NCBI GenBank assembly: GCA_027924585.1
Contig: BSBM01000809.1
Span: 4,171,001-4,235,000 of the forward strand
Length of the DNA stretch: 64,000 bases
From: Larix kaempferi
Lineage: Eukaryota; Streptophyta; Pinopsida; Pinales; Pinaceae
Direction: 5' to 3'
The translations under genes and the position numbers were made by a program. This document shows positions 36,402-47,465 of the stretch, in pieces; within the stretch, counting starts at the first letter, position 1, and each line of letters opens with the position of its first letter. Below the pieces are notes generated by a model. It ran no database searches. It was not told the origin of the DNA and worked only from the letters and a program-made list of their open reading frames with translations.

Positions 36402-36628
36402 GAAATTCCGTACCCCAAATTAGATGAAATTCGGGACTCGGGATGGGATCTACTTTTTCATTCATGTTCATAATTACATTGTAAGGAATTTCTAAGTGGA
36501 CTCCCCCAATTTCCCTTTTCTTACGCTGTCAACCAATCTTTACACTAACTATAGGGATATGTTTATCCATCAATTGAATTGATGTGCACATCTTTAATGC
36601 TAACACCAGTACATTCCTTAAATGCAGA

Positions 36629-36860
36629 TTGATTACTCAGTTCAATGAATATCTATGAGATCGTTCTTCACCTACTCCATTCGGTGCACATCTGACAATT
36701 GAGGCAGTGCATTCTCATCTCTACGAGGCTCTAGCTTTGCCTCCTTGATTACTCAGTTCAAAGAATATCTACGAGATTATTCTGCACCTACTCCCTTCAA
36801 TGCAAATATGAAAATTGAGGTGGTGCATTCTCAACTCTACGACGCTCTAGCTTTTCCTCT
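36629..36860. repeat. 116-bp tandem duplication
   Basis: Two adjacent copies start TTGATTACTCAGTTCAA and end near CTCTAGCTTT(G/T)CCTC, with noticeable divergence, so it is older than the 96-bp duplication. Confidence 0.85.
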
Positions 36861-37526
36861 GTTATGTTTTAAGTTCAGTTCACAGTTACAGTCTTCGAAA
36901 AAGAATTTATGTTCCTGCCACAACAATTTGTAGCGGATAAAAATGGCAGCGGATAGAATTAATATTTATTGCAATTCAATCTGCAATTAACATCCTTCAA
37001 CCTTCAGGTATATTTCACATCCTTCCTCCTTTAGGTATGTTTCAAATTCATAAGTTCATTTGCCAACTTATGATGCAATGAAATGTTTCAGTTCTCCGTA
37101 TTCAAACCTTTGAATGAATTCCCAATTCCAGCTTTAATGAACAAATAGAAAATTGGTTGCTTTGACTCTTGTCATGTAGATTTATATTCTTTTCATTCCC
37201 AGATTTTCTTTTACTGCTTTATCAATACCCCGCTTCTAGACACCAAAGGGATCTTTCAACACAAAAGAAACACCGTCCATGCATACATGGGTACTGAGAT
37301 GATAAATATCCTTCATAATTTAAGGATGTGGGACTGGTTTGTGTACCTTATGAAGTTTAAATACATGAAATAACAAATATATTTGTAATTAAAATACTTT
37401 GACACATCTAGGATCACATCATCAAATGCTTTTGAAAGAAGGAGAGAATCAAGAAACCTCAAATATATCATTTTTCCAACCTTCCCTTATTTTTTCTATT
37501 GTGAAAATTGAATGAAATCACTATAA
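36861..37526. other. No gene seen
   Basis: AT-rich sequence without recognisable features. Confidence 0.5.
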
Positions 37527-37994
37527 TTATAATGTTATAATGGGAGAGGCAGAACATAGCTTTAGGATTTTGACGATGCCCAGAACGACTTGATGCTCCA
37601 AACCAGTGTAGTCCCCCTCAGTGTTCTTGGTGATGACAATAATGTTGACATTTTCATACCTGTTGGGGAGGCCACGGGGATTTGAACCGTGGACAAGGGA
37701 AGCAAAGAGATCCAACTCCTTCCTCAACTAGATATTGAGAGAGCTAACACCTTTCCCCAATAGTAATGGGAGGCTGCCGTTCAAACAAAACTTCATGTTC
37801 TGCTTGATGGATTCGATGACCTTGGTGGGGACTTTTTCCATGAAGGAATGCATTTCATAGGTCTCAAAGTAAACAAGGCCGTGTATGGCCTTCATGACCT
37901 CCACTATGATGCTTGTTAGCAGGGGTCCGATTCCCTCTCCCAGTATGAGGGTCACCACTCTCAGGGCTCCATCCCCAGGCTGAGGCATGTACAT
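37527..37994 (-). pseudogene. NAD-isocitrate dehydrogenase regulatory subunit fragment
   Basis: The minus-strand frame (155 codons, one internal TAG at 37728) matches the N-terminal half of plant mitochondrial NAD-IDH. It shows TLILGEGIGPLLTSI (family G-D-G-I-G-P), VPTKVIESIKQN, GVSSLN, LRKELDLFASLV, GLPNRYENVNI and NTEGDYTGLEHQVV. The LPxR and HGSNPRGLP region is closer to the regulatory than the catalytic subunit. The enzyme oxidises isocitrate in the citric acid cycle. The transit peptide and the C-terminal half are missing. The match ends after VKILK, which could be an exon end. It is either a processed pseudogene or a captured exon. Confidence 0.85.
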
Positions 37995-38350
37995 TACACC
38001 TCAACGATGACAATCATTCTTCAATTTCATTGGTTCCATTATGGATCTCAAAAGGTGAGAGGCAATCTTTGTGGCCATGGCTCTATGATTGGATCACCCC
38101 ACACCTCAAATATCATGATGAAATAATTGATGGTCTTGCAACTCGAATTCGAGACCTCGTCCTTTCGCAGCACAGACCTCATCGAAGGGAATACCAAAAA
38201 ATGCGAACAAAATATTACAAATTTGCTTCCAGATCAACTTAAAATTTAGGCATTATGAATCCTAGAGGAATCTTTTCAACTAGTAGTAGCCTTGAGAGTA
38301 GTGTTTGGTAGTGAGGACAAGGCAATTTCTTTTCAAAGTTCCAAGAATTC
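37995..38350. other. Sequence next to the IDH fragment, no gene assigned
   Basis: A short plus-strand frame (38030-38242; WPWLYDWITPHLKYHDE) has reasonable composition, but I recognise nothing in it. Confidence 0.35.
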
Positions 38351-38357
38351 CTCATAA

Positions 38358-38580
38358 CTACTCTTCAACTAACTCTTGTAAATGGCCTCTATGTCCTTTT
38401 TATTTATTTATTTTTTTCAATACAAATGCGTAGTGCACAAATTTTACATCATGGGGTCGCGTGGCAGGCTACTCTTCAACCAAGTCCTGTAAATGGCCTC
38501 TGCCTCCTTTTCGGTTTCTTTTGCTTTTCAAGACAAACGCTTAGTGCACAAATTTTACATCGTAGGGTTGCATGGTTGGC
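38358..38580. repeat. 111-bp tandem duplication (first)
   Basis: Two diverged copies share CTACTCTTCAAC, TGTAAATGGCCTCT and TTAGTGCACAAATTTTACAT-like blocks at a spacing of 111 bp. Confidence 0.8.
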
Positions 38581-38716
38581 TGGCTTTGACACTTAGATAG
38601 ACTTACATTGAGAATTTGGATGTGTAACTTGCATACCTAGGCATGTAATTTAACTCTCAACATGTGGTATGTATACGGTTTGGTCAAATTGTGAAATGAG
38701 ATAAACAAAGTATCAT

Positions 38717-38938
38717 TTATTCTATTTAGTAATTGGAAGATCTATTCATATGTCAAACTTATCTTTCATTTCTTATGTGCTTTAATGCTTTAGAGCATCT
38801 TTAAACTAAGTTTGAGCATCTTTAAATTTATTCTATTTAGTAATTGGAAGATTAATTCATATGTCAAACTTATCTTTCATTTCTTATGTGCTTTAATGCT
38901 TTAGAGCATCTTTAAACTAAGTTTGAGCATCTTTAAAC
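38717..38938. repeat. 111-bp tandem duplication (second)
   Basis: Two nearly identical copies begin TTATTCTATTTAGTAATTGG and contain CTTTAATGCTTTAGAGCATC. Confidence 0.9.
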
Positions 38939-38950
38939 TAAGTTTGTTGG

Positions 38951-41900
38951 GATGAGAAACACAACCCTTTTATGCTATCCTTTGACCTTGTTTCATCATA
39001 AGAAGTAAATTCTCATAGAAAGGTTCTCATAAGTTTTTTCATCTCTATGTAGAGGAAGATTTTAATAAGTATTTCATTTCTTTTATTTCTTTATATGGGA
39101 ATATTTTGATAGAAGTAAGTAATATATATATAGAGAGAGAAATTTTATAAATATTATGATGAAATGTATGTGTATAATATACATTAGATTAATATAATTT
39201 ATGTAATTTTATTAAACTTTGTTATGCATAATTTTATGTGTCATACCCGTAATTTGGTATAACAACGATAGAATTCATTATCTTATGATTTTGATAGAAT
39301 CTAACAATTTTGACTACTTCTTATATCTATCTTTTATAGAGTAACTTTATAGAGATCCCTCTCTACGTATATCGTATGACCTTAACTCAACTTTATCAAC
39401 CTAACATATTCGTCAACAAAATATTGTAGAAAGATTGATCCTTTCATCATATTTGAAGATATCTTTTATTTATAAAATATTCATAGAGCTTGTAAGACTT
39501 TGAAATTCATAAAATTCAATTAAATGAAATATGGTTCTTAGTCATTTTGTAAGATGGAGTTACATTTATATTTTGAATTAATTGAGACTTAGTAGTGTTG
39601 AAGAGAAAATTGCATTATTATTAAGTTTAATATTATTTAAAAATATGTCTTTATATAAAGGTATAAAAGCTTCCTTTTTATCATTTTTTTAGTTCATTTG
39701 CAATATGGATAAACCATCTTTCAAATTAGATTGTATGTCATTGTCTTAACTAATGTTTTTCTACATATTGCTACTTACAATATATTCTATGTTATACATT
39801 TATGTATATCTCTTTTTCTTTACATGCAATCACTTTAATGCATTTATTGACCTATGGTAGTCATTTATACGTTCTTTGCAAATACGCACATTTATTGTTA
39901 ACATTTTTATTTCAAACACTTACCTTGTTTGAATGCTTCTTTTCTTTTATGTACCTTACAAAAAGAAACATATACCATAATAATGTAGTGTTCCTCCTCA
40001 ATAGTTATGCTCATCTTATTTTCAATCTTGCCCTTCCTTGATCTCCCTTTGTTTTTTACATGTATTCCATATAACATCCCACTTATTAATTTTGTCACAT
40101 TCAAGTGCCTTTTCTCCTCCTCGCCTACTATTGGATATGTCTCCTTCTACCAAAAAAGAACGTGCACATTCCCATCACTTGGCTAACAAAGACCGCATAA
40201 ATGCACATAGGCCCATCTTTAGCAAAAAAAAAAAATTCCCTCACCATCCATATGAGAGAATCTCATCTTTCCACCCCAACTGTCGAATCATCCCAGCTTG
40301 TTGTTACTACCCATGCTTTTCCAGAACACAAACATGCAATTATAATTCCCTCCATTCAAACTTCAGTTAGCAATTTCAATGTTCATGTTGACCATCATCC
40401 ATCATCAAACTACCCTTCCACTTCTTGAAATACCTCTTCCCTAAACAACCCAAATAACATCTTTCCGCCCCTCTCATTGGCCCATTGCTCCAATCGCAAT
40501 ACCATATCCCAAGCACAACTCCACTTTCATTTGAGGCTAGATAAGATACCATCCATCCAGAAACACCACAAGCTTTAGTTAATTGAATATGGTCCTTACA
40601 CTATTCTTCAAAGATAGGGGATAGGGATTTCAAGCTAGTCCTTACACTATTCTTCAATAGATGGGGGCAAAAATTACAAGATGAATCTTCCACCTTATTG
40701 GAGGATTCACAATATGATCAAAATCAATTAATTAAAATTGTATGAACCATCCCAATTGGAGGAGGATGTTTCTCTCTCTCTATCCCCCTTTAAAGCAATA
40801 TATATTGTTGTGCACCCGCTCTCAACATACTAGACACAAGATCACTAACACATTTTGAGTCAGTTGCCTAGGCCATATTCCAACAACAACAAAATGAATT
40901 TTTGAACTCTCTTTGCATCAGGAATTTCCCCATCTAGTGTTGAAAGTGGGGATGGAATTCCACAAAAATACACTCCCAACTCAATGCAACGTGCTCTCAA
41001 CAAATAAGTCCAATTCTTATTTGAAGAACATGCCCAACCAAGAGGATGGTAAGGGGATCGATATAACCTTGAGCAACATGCCTCCATTGGAAGATGCTCA
41101 TGTCTCCACAAGAAAACACTACCATATCAAATTCAACCTTCTCTCAGCAAAGGAGTCCAATTCTCCCTTGAAGAACATGCCCAACACATATATATCTTTT
41201 GTGAATTCATATAAATCTCCCATTAAAATACACATTGCTGAATAAGAATACAAACTCCTATTCTTTCTATAATTTCGCAAGTACTCCATTTTTAATAACG
41301 ATAATAAAATAAAAGAATAGAAACAAATCCATATATGTAGCATTCTTGAAATGTCTTGTGAAAACAATGGACCATAATCACCGTCATCCCAACTGTAGGC
41401 TCATCTCACAGAAATGGCCACCCCCAAGCTATTCATACCACAGAGGATTGTGAAGGATTCTCCTCTGGTTACATAAATACTCTCAAATTGTTTCCTCACT
41501 GTAGTAATCTACACATTCATGGGCCTCACACTTACTCAAGAGCCTCTTGGCTTGTAACTCCCCATTGAAGGAGTCCCTCCATTTTTTTAACATTTTACTG
41601 CCCTTTCCCCTTAATGGGAGGCACCTAGATTTCTTGTGGGGATTTCTTGATTTAATTAAAAGAAATTGATTAATGGTGTTGAGCTCAACGTGTGGTAGAA
41701 AGAGAATAAATTAAATTTCCTTTTCTTTCCTCATATTTGATAGTTAATGATACTCTCAATGATCTATCTAATGTTTCCCCAAAACTTATATTAATTCAAA
41801 CCTACAATTACATAAGTCACTTTCTCAAAAATACTCTATACCAAAATAATTTGGTGTTTATGTCTCGTGATTACATAAGCAATTAAACAAAATAAAAACA

Positions 41901-44099
41901 ATAATGAAAATTATTATTCTAGCTCAGGGAATATTTCAAAAACAATCACATTGCATAGTCTTCCAAATACTTTATCTTTACATGTTTTCAAAATTTAGAG
42001 CAATGCCCCCTTTAAACTTTTAAGTGGAAATGGAGAAGGTGACTCTTTTGAGTACAATTTCCGTCATATATAACATCATAGCTATAAGATAATATAGTAC
42101 TCTTGACTTACAACTAAGTTTGACTTATCATATCTTCCATTTTGCTTTATAAAAATATATGTGAATGTTTATAATTCGTTTAAACTTTATGAATTGAGAT
42201 AAAAAAAATCGTCCTTTCTTTTTCTAGTGGAGACTTGAATGTTTTTGTAAAGATCTCAGAGCAACTTTTGCAATTGTATTTGAATTTTTAAAATTCTGAT
42301 AATATTGCAACTCAATACTGTTAACTCCGCTTTGTGTTTTATTTTTGTGGGGTTACTCTTTTTGTTGCATAGCGAAATTATTTAGATACAAGGTATGATT
42401 CTTGTAATAGCATGCACTAAAATATTAGAATTTTATGGCATTGAGATAACGAGGGTGATTGTATTTTGTTCTTTTATGCAGAATGTTATTGATGTGATGT
42501 CCAAAAGGTTAGTGTTTCCACTTGTTATGAATATTTATGAAAGATTTCACACTTTCTCCATAATTGAGGTTGAGTTTGCTAGTGTTAAAACTAAGCTAGT
42601 CTTGTAACATTACACCTTGTGTTGTTCTATACGACGCCAATTTCCAAAGTGTGTTTATTTTCTAGATAGAAGTCACATTTTAGCCTATGAAATTGTTCAA
42701 CATGTTTGAATATGCATTTGGTTCCTTGTCAACTCCAAAGTTAAGAGATGTAGCTAATCAATAGTTCTGGAGTTGAACAATTGTATTGTATTTTGTGTAG
42801 GCATTCTAGTAAAATATCTAACTCTTCACTTTTTAGATTGGGGTTTAGGTGAGTATTGAGATTCAATCAAACCTTGTTCCACAACAAGCAAGAAAAGTGA
42901 GATCAATATTTCTTGGCTCACTGGAACAATGAAAAGTTAGATCAATCTTTTTTGACTAATTGTTTCTTTCAACTTTTTGTATTCTTCTTTAACATTTTCA
43001 CATTGCTAGTTAGGAATAATTGTTAGATTTAGTTATATTTGGCACATTCATAATTGAAATTTCAATTCTTATATGCAAGGTATCCATCTTCATATTGTAT
43101 TGGAATTGACATGAACATAGGTGAAAATCTAAATCCTTTTTTACATACCCTATTTGTTATCGTTACCATGAAATGGTATCACATAAGTTTCGCCATATGT
43201 GTATCTTTTTATCTATTGCATGCTTGAAACTTAACAATGGATATTTTTCCCTCTCCTGTAAAGATAAAAAAGTTAGATATAACCCAAGAAAAGGTAACTA
43301 AATGTTGTTAATTCGATTGATTGCAAGAATAAATGTATAGGAAGTGGAGGCAATTCACTGAATCTTGTGAATGACCCAAATCCAAGCTATGCACATGATC
43401 ATATGGTGTTATTGGAAAGTAAGAGGATTTTTTCTATGTTCATTTGGGTTCAAGCATCGATGATGTTTGTTTTGATAGGAAGGTAGGGAAGTCCATCCAC
43501 GAAAGGGTTTCAATTTTGTATTTTTATGGAGTTTAATTTATTAAGCTTATAGAAAGCATGAGCTTTCTATGGCTATATTTGTATTTACATGATATAAAAT
43601 TGGTAGATTGGTAGGTTGTGGTGTAAAACATCTGCAATTCTTATATTTTCTATGCATTGCACTAACTATTGGACTATCATTCTTCTACATTCTTTGTTAT
43701 ATTGATCTCTTGATTGGGTTTCCTTTTACTCATTTTGCCTTCCCCATTATTATTTCATTGGGTCTTCCACTATCCAACGCTGCAAATTGATCAGTCGTCC
43801 CTACAATCTTGGTGGGAGCATGATTAGCATTATACTACTATTTTCTTTAGCATCCTGTTTTCTTATACTAAGTTGTATTAGGGCTCCTGTTGTTACAACT
43901 TGATAATATGATATAAAGGGGGTATTAAAAATGGGTTGATAAAAATGGATATCTACAATATCTGGTGAAAATAAGGGTTTTCTTAATTGGAAAAGGTATA
44001 TTGGGAGGGGGGTTCAACAATACAATTTTAGGAGGCATTTTGCAATATTTGGTGAAATTAGGGATATTCTTTAATATCCTGTGAACAATCGTGCTATGT
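38951..44099. other. Long AT-rich stretch without a recognised gene
   Basis: Only short open frames are present. A partly repeated block near 40980-41190 shares GAAGAACATGCCCAAC. The last few hundred bases before 44100 may be the Copia-B 3' region. No LTR pair was found that would explain the size of this insert. Confidence 0.5.
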
Positions 44100-44174
44100 A
44101 ACAAGTTCATTGAGTGAACCCCCTGTGGTCCATGGTCCAGCAAGTGCAGCAACGACGAAGTTGTTGTGATCAGT

Positions 44175-44189
44175 CTCCAAGTGGGAGAT
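44175..44189 (+). other. Copia-B polypurine tract
   Basis: CTCCAAGTGGGAGAT directly precedes the TGTTGG of the 3' LTR. This arrangement is typical of plant copia elements and shows that 44190-44824 is a true 3' LTR, not a solo LTR. Confidence 0.88.
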
Positions 44190-44824
44190 TGTTGGTTGTG
44201 GAGCGTAATCGCTAGATTCAAAGATATTATTATTTAGCTGTGTTTGTACCCCAGCTTTATATGATATGTAAAACGGACTCTACACTCACCCCAATGGGGG
44301 GGTTTGTGTGTGGGGGGGGGGGCGAAGCCTCCCCCCACCGGGGTCTGGGGGTTATAACCCCCAGCTGGGGGGTCTGGGGGATAGCGGTCCCCCGATGGGG
44401 GTTCAGGGGAAGCACCCCCAAGAAAGGGGGTTCGGTGGTGAAGCCCCCGAAGAAAAATTTTGGGGTTTTTTTACGGGCCCATGGTTTTGGGTAACTCGTG
44501 GTATTTTCCCATTGTATCTCCCTTATAAAAGAAAGACATTCTAACACAACTAGGGTTGATGTATTAGGTATTATGCATTGTAAATATCCTTGAGATCAAG
44601 AAGAGAGACTTTGAGACAATGAAGAGGAAGTGCAGCGGTTGTGCTGCAGGTTGTATCCCTTCACTTTGTTGGATGGAATAATAATAAGGACTGACAAATT
44701 CAGTGTGGACGTAGCCCAAGTTGGGTGAACCACGATATATCTGTGCCTCTCTTGTAATGTGTATGTGTGATTATATTTGCATTTTTGTTTATTGTTATTG
44801 CTCTGCAATCCTGTTTTTCTAACA
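44190..44824 (+). repeat. Copia-B 3' LTR
   Basis: This 635-bp uninterrupted copy starts TGTTGGTTGTGG and ends TTTTTCTAACA, with a TATAAAA box at 44524-44530. It serves as the reference that reveals the insertion in the 5' LTR. Confidence 0.94.
44295..44475 (+). other. G-run and hairpin-rich block in the Copia-B LTR
   Basis: Many runs of four or more G, some paired with C runs (for example CCCCCACCGGGGTCTGGGGG and CCCCCGATGGGGG), occur within 180 bp. The block could form G-quadruplexes or hairpins. It is shared with the 5' LTR. Confidence 0.75.
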
Positions 44825-44829
44825 GGTGT
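44825..44829. repeat. Target-site duplication of Copia-B, right copy (GGTGT)
   Basis: Exact copy of 9536-9540. Confidence 0.9.
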
Positions 44830-45164
44830 GTATTCTATCCAAATTGTCAAAGAAACACCAAATGGTGCATGAATTCAATCCAAAATGGAAATGGTTGTTA
44901 GACCATGCGTGAAAACAACGAACAATATGTGAGGAATGAGAGAAAAAATATGGGATAAGAGCGTGGGTTATTTTCTAAATTTTATGTTCAGTAGGAGCGT
45001 GTGCGTGCCCCTGCTAAACGTTGCATAGTTCAGTGGGTAATGTTTACTTCATTTATTGCCAAATAAATATAAATGTGTCAGTTTATTCCTAGAGCCCATC
45101 CCCCATAAAGGCCTTTAGGCTCTCTTATAAACCATAATCCCTAAGTGCATAAGTGCTTCTAGGT
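44830..45164. other. Flank of Copia-B, no gene seen
   Basis: This continues the sequence that adjoined 9535 before Copia-B inserted. No coding features are visible. Confidence 0.5.
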
Positions 45165-45308
45165 GTTTAGGGGTTTTGGGGTTAGGGTTATAGGGATTGT
45201 AGGTTAAGAGTTAAAGATTATAGGGATTGTAGGTAAGTTTAGGGGTTTTGGGGTTGGGGTTATAAGGATTGTAGGTTAAGAGTTAAAGGTTATAGGGATT
45301 GTATGCAA
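45165..45308 (+). repeat. Two 72-bp units with telomere-like motifs
   Basis: Two tandem copies begin GTTTAGGGGTTTTGGGGTT and include GGGTTATAGGGATTGTAGG. GTTTAGGG and TTAGGGTT resemble plant telomere repeats, but the order is irregular. Confidence 0.8.
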
Positions 45309-45318
45309 GTTCTTAAGA

Positions 45319-45322
45319 TGTA

Positions 45323-45367
<45 letters not shown>

Positions 45368-45407
45368 GATGATGACAAAGATGATGATGATGACGATGAC
45401 GATGACG

Positions 45408-45448
<41 letters not shown>

Positions 45449-45630
45449 GATGATGAATATGATGGTGATGACGGTGATGATGATGAAGATGATGATGAGG
45501 AAGAGGTTGACGACGACGACGACGATGATGATGATGATGAAGATAATGATGATGATGATGATGATGATGATGAAGATAATGATGACGACAATGATGATGA
45601 TAATGAAGATGATGATGATGATGAAGATGG

Positions 45631-45661
<31 letters not shown>

Positions 45662-45697
45662 TATGAAGATGATGATGATGATGATTATGATGACGAA

Positions 45698-45754
<57 letters not shown>

Positions 45755-45850
45755 GATGATGATGATGATGAAGACGATGAAGATAATGGCGATGATAACG
45801 AAAACGATGATGATGAAGATGATGAAGATAATTGTGATGAGGATGAAATA
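45319..45850 (+). repeat. (GAT)n microsatellite, about 530 bp
   Basis: Almost uninterrupted GAT triplets with GAA, GAC, GGT and AAT variants. It makes long open frames on both strands (poly-Met, poly-Ser, poly-Ile and, in the third plus frame, poly-Asp/Glu), none of which is a credible gene. Confidence 0.95.
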
Positions 45851-45879
45851 TGACACAATGGAAAAATAGGCTTATGCAC

Positions 45880-46502
45880 TCATCAAAGCCCTCAAGTCAT
45901 TTAGTAATTATGTGTTTCATTCCAGGATCATCACATATGTCCTAGGAAGTACCATCAAGGACATATTGTGTCAACCCAACAACGAAGTAAGGAGGGGGGA
46001 AGTGGATCTCCAAAATACAAGAGTGTGACATGGAAATAAAGCCTACCAAATTGGTGAAGGGATAAGGTTTCACCAAACTCCCATCTGAGTTGAATTACCA
46101 AGCTCTTGAAATCAATCTGATTGATGAATTTCCTAGTCAAGAGGAAGGAGATGGTAAGCAAAACCTTCCGAACAATGTTGCTAAGAATTTTATTGGGTCT
46201 GACTAGTATAGGGACATAGTATATTACCTACAACACCTCACATGCCCTTCAGGTCTCGATAAGTCTAAAATGAGGTCTCTTAAACTAAAAGTTGTCAAGT
46301 ACTGTATTCTGTATGGATATCTCTTCTGGAAGGATCCACTTGGTGTTTTGCTTAATTGCATTCTTGAAGAAGAGAGAGAAGGCATAATGATAGATTTTCA
46401 CAAAGGAATTTGTGGAGGACATCATGCTTGGAGAGAAACCGCTTATAAATTCCTACGCGCTGGGTACTTCTGGCCTACATTATTCATTGATGCTAACAAG
46501 AT
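45880..46502 (+). pseudogene. Ty3/gypsy pol remnant (RNase H to integrase zinc finger)
   Basis: Pieces in more than one frame read TIKDILCQPN, MEIKPTKLVKG and then, from about 46270, KYCILYGYLFWKDP and IMIDFHKGICGGHHA with RAGYFWPTLF. This is the end of RNase H followed by the H-H part of the integrase zinc finger. It stops at 46502 exactly where the LTR of Gypsy-D begins, so Gypsy-D inserted into this older gypsy copy. Confidence 0.85.
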
Positions 46503-47279
46503 TGTTGACCAACGCGACTCCAGTCTATAGGGGTTCCACTCCACTGTCAACACATGCCACAGTCTCCCTGGGCACTGAAACAGGCAGGTTTTATCCCACC
46601 CAACAACACCTTCAGAGCAGATGACGTCCCACCCGAGGCATCCAGGGAGAGCAGACGGAACCATGTTTCTGTCGAGGAAGGAGGAGAGTTGCGGCTATAT
46701 GAACTAACTCTATTGCAACACTAAACAGGAATCTCAAACATTTGACATGTGTTCATAATGCATTATTCAATCGCAACATTCATTATCACCGCAATAATAA
46801 TAGTAAAGCAACATTGCATCAAGGAAACATGGCATTATTCATGAAGTGCGACATTGCATTACCATAAATAAACAGAAAGAACCCAGGAATTGCACTAGAA
46901 CAGTTTCATCATATATTATAACTGCAAAACCTTAGATACCATATCTCCTCAAATATTAGGACTCGGCAATATCTCACAGATGCGCAAAAACAACCCAAAA
47001 ACATGCAGTTCTCTTCACTCAGCTTGATTCCCCTCATCTTAGTCTCTCCCAATAGCTACAACTCTTATCTATATATAGGCTTCCACCATTACAATGCTTG
47101 TCCACTTTCTAACAATTTCCGAACCGATATTTGGACAAGTGACCCAATATCTAACTAACTTGATACAAAACCGACCAAAAACCCGCATTCTGCGGTATAA
47201 CTGACTCAACATTACATTATATGTGGTCTAAATGACCCAAAACCCGCATTCTGTGGTACAATTGACCCAAAATACATCA
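46503..47279 (-). repeat. Likely 3' LTR of Gypsy-D
   Basis: The boundary at 46503 (plus-strand TGTTGACCAACG) is sharp because it cuts another element's integrase. The upstream end is placed near 47279, after a purine-rich GGCGAGGAGCGGAAGAT (minus). A TATATATAG box lies at 47069-47077 on the minus strand. The second LTR is outside the window, so the length is an estimate. Confidence 0.6.
47069..47077 (-). promoter_or_regulatory. Likely TATA box in the Gypsy-D LTR
   Basis: TATATATAG on the minus strand, in a GC-moderate context (GCCTATATATAGATAAGAG), is well placed for an LTR promoter. Confidence 0.5.
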
Positions 47280-47465
47280 CTAATCTTCCGCTCCTCGCCA
47301 TTCACGCCATCTTTTGCCTTGTTGCTGCATCGGAGATGCTACGATAGCACTCTACCAAACTGCCTGCCAACATGCCCTTAACACAATCTTGTGGCTCACC
47401 CTCGAACCACGTCAACTGCTAAACATAGTACACGCCATCGTTTTTACTTTGAAGTCCTCATACAT

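Larger units (their letters stand above)
9541..44824 (+). mobile_element. Copia-B: Ty1/copia element expanded to 35 kb by nested insertions
   Basis: The LTRs start TGTTGGTT and end TTTCTAACA. The 5' LTR is split (9541-9707 and 13511-13970); the 3' LTR is 44190-44824 (635 bp). A primer site follows the 5' LTR, and a polypurine-type AAGTGGGAGAT precedes the 3' LTR. Gag-pol runs 14046-16892 and resumes at 30427-31457. Without insertions the element would be only a few kb plus two LTRs of about 630 bp. Insertions identified are an unclassified 3.8-kb unit in the 5' LTR, Gypsy-C in the reverse transcriptase, and foreign sequence in the 3' region. The TSD GGTGT flanks both ends. Confidence 0.9.

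Noticed and set aside
37670-37700. tRNA-like GGATTTGAACCGTGG stretch
   Set aside because: It lies within the IDH coding frame (minus) and no cloverleaf can be built around it.
40038-40428. Plus-strand ORFs in the AT-rich part of Copia-B
   Set aside because: Low-complexity His/Ser/Pro composition, overlapping frames equally open, no motif.
45290-45869. Long open frames (poly-Met, poly-Ser, poly-Ile) on both strands
   Set aside because: They are translations of the GAT microsatellite; all frames are open because the triplet has no stop.
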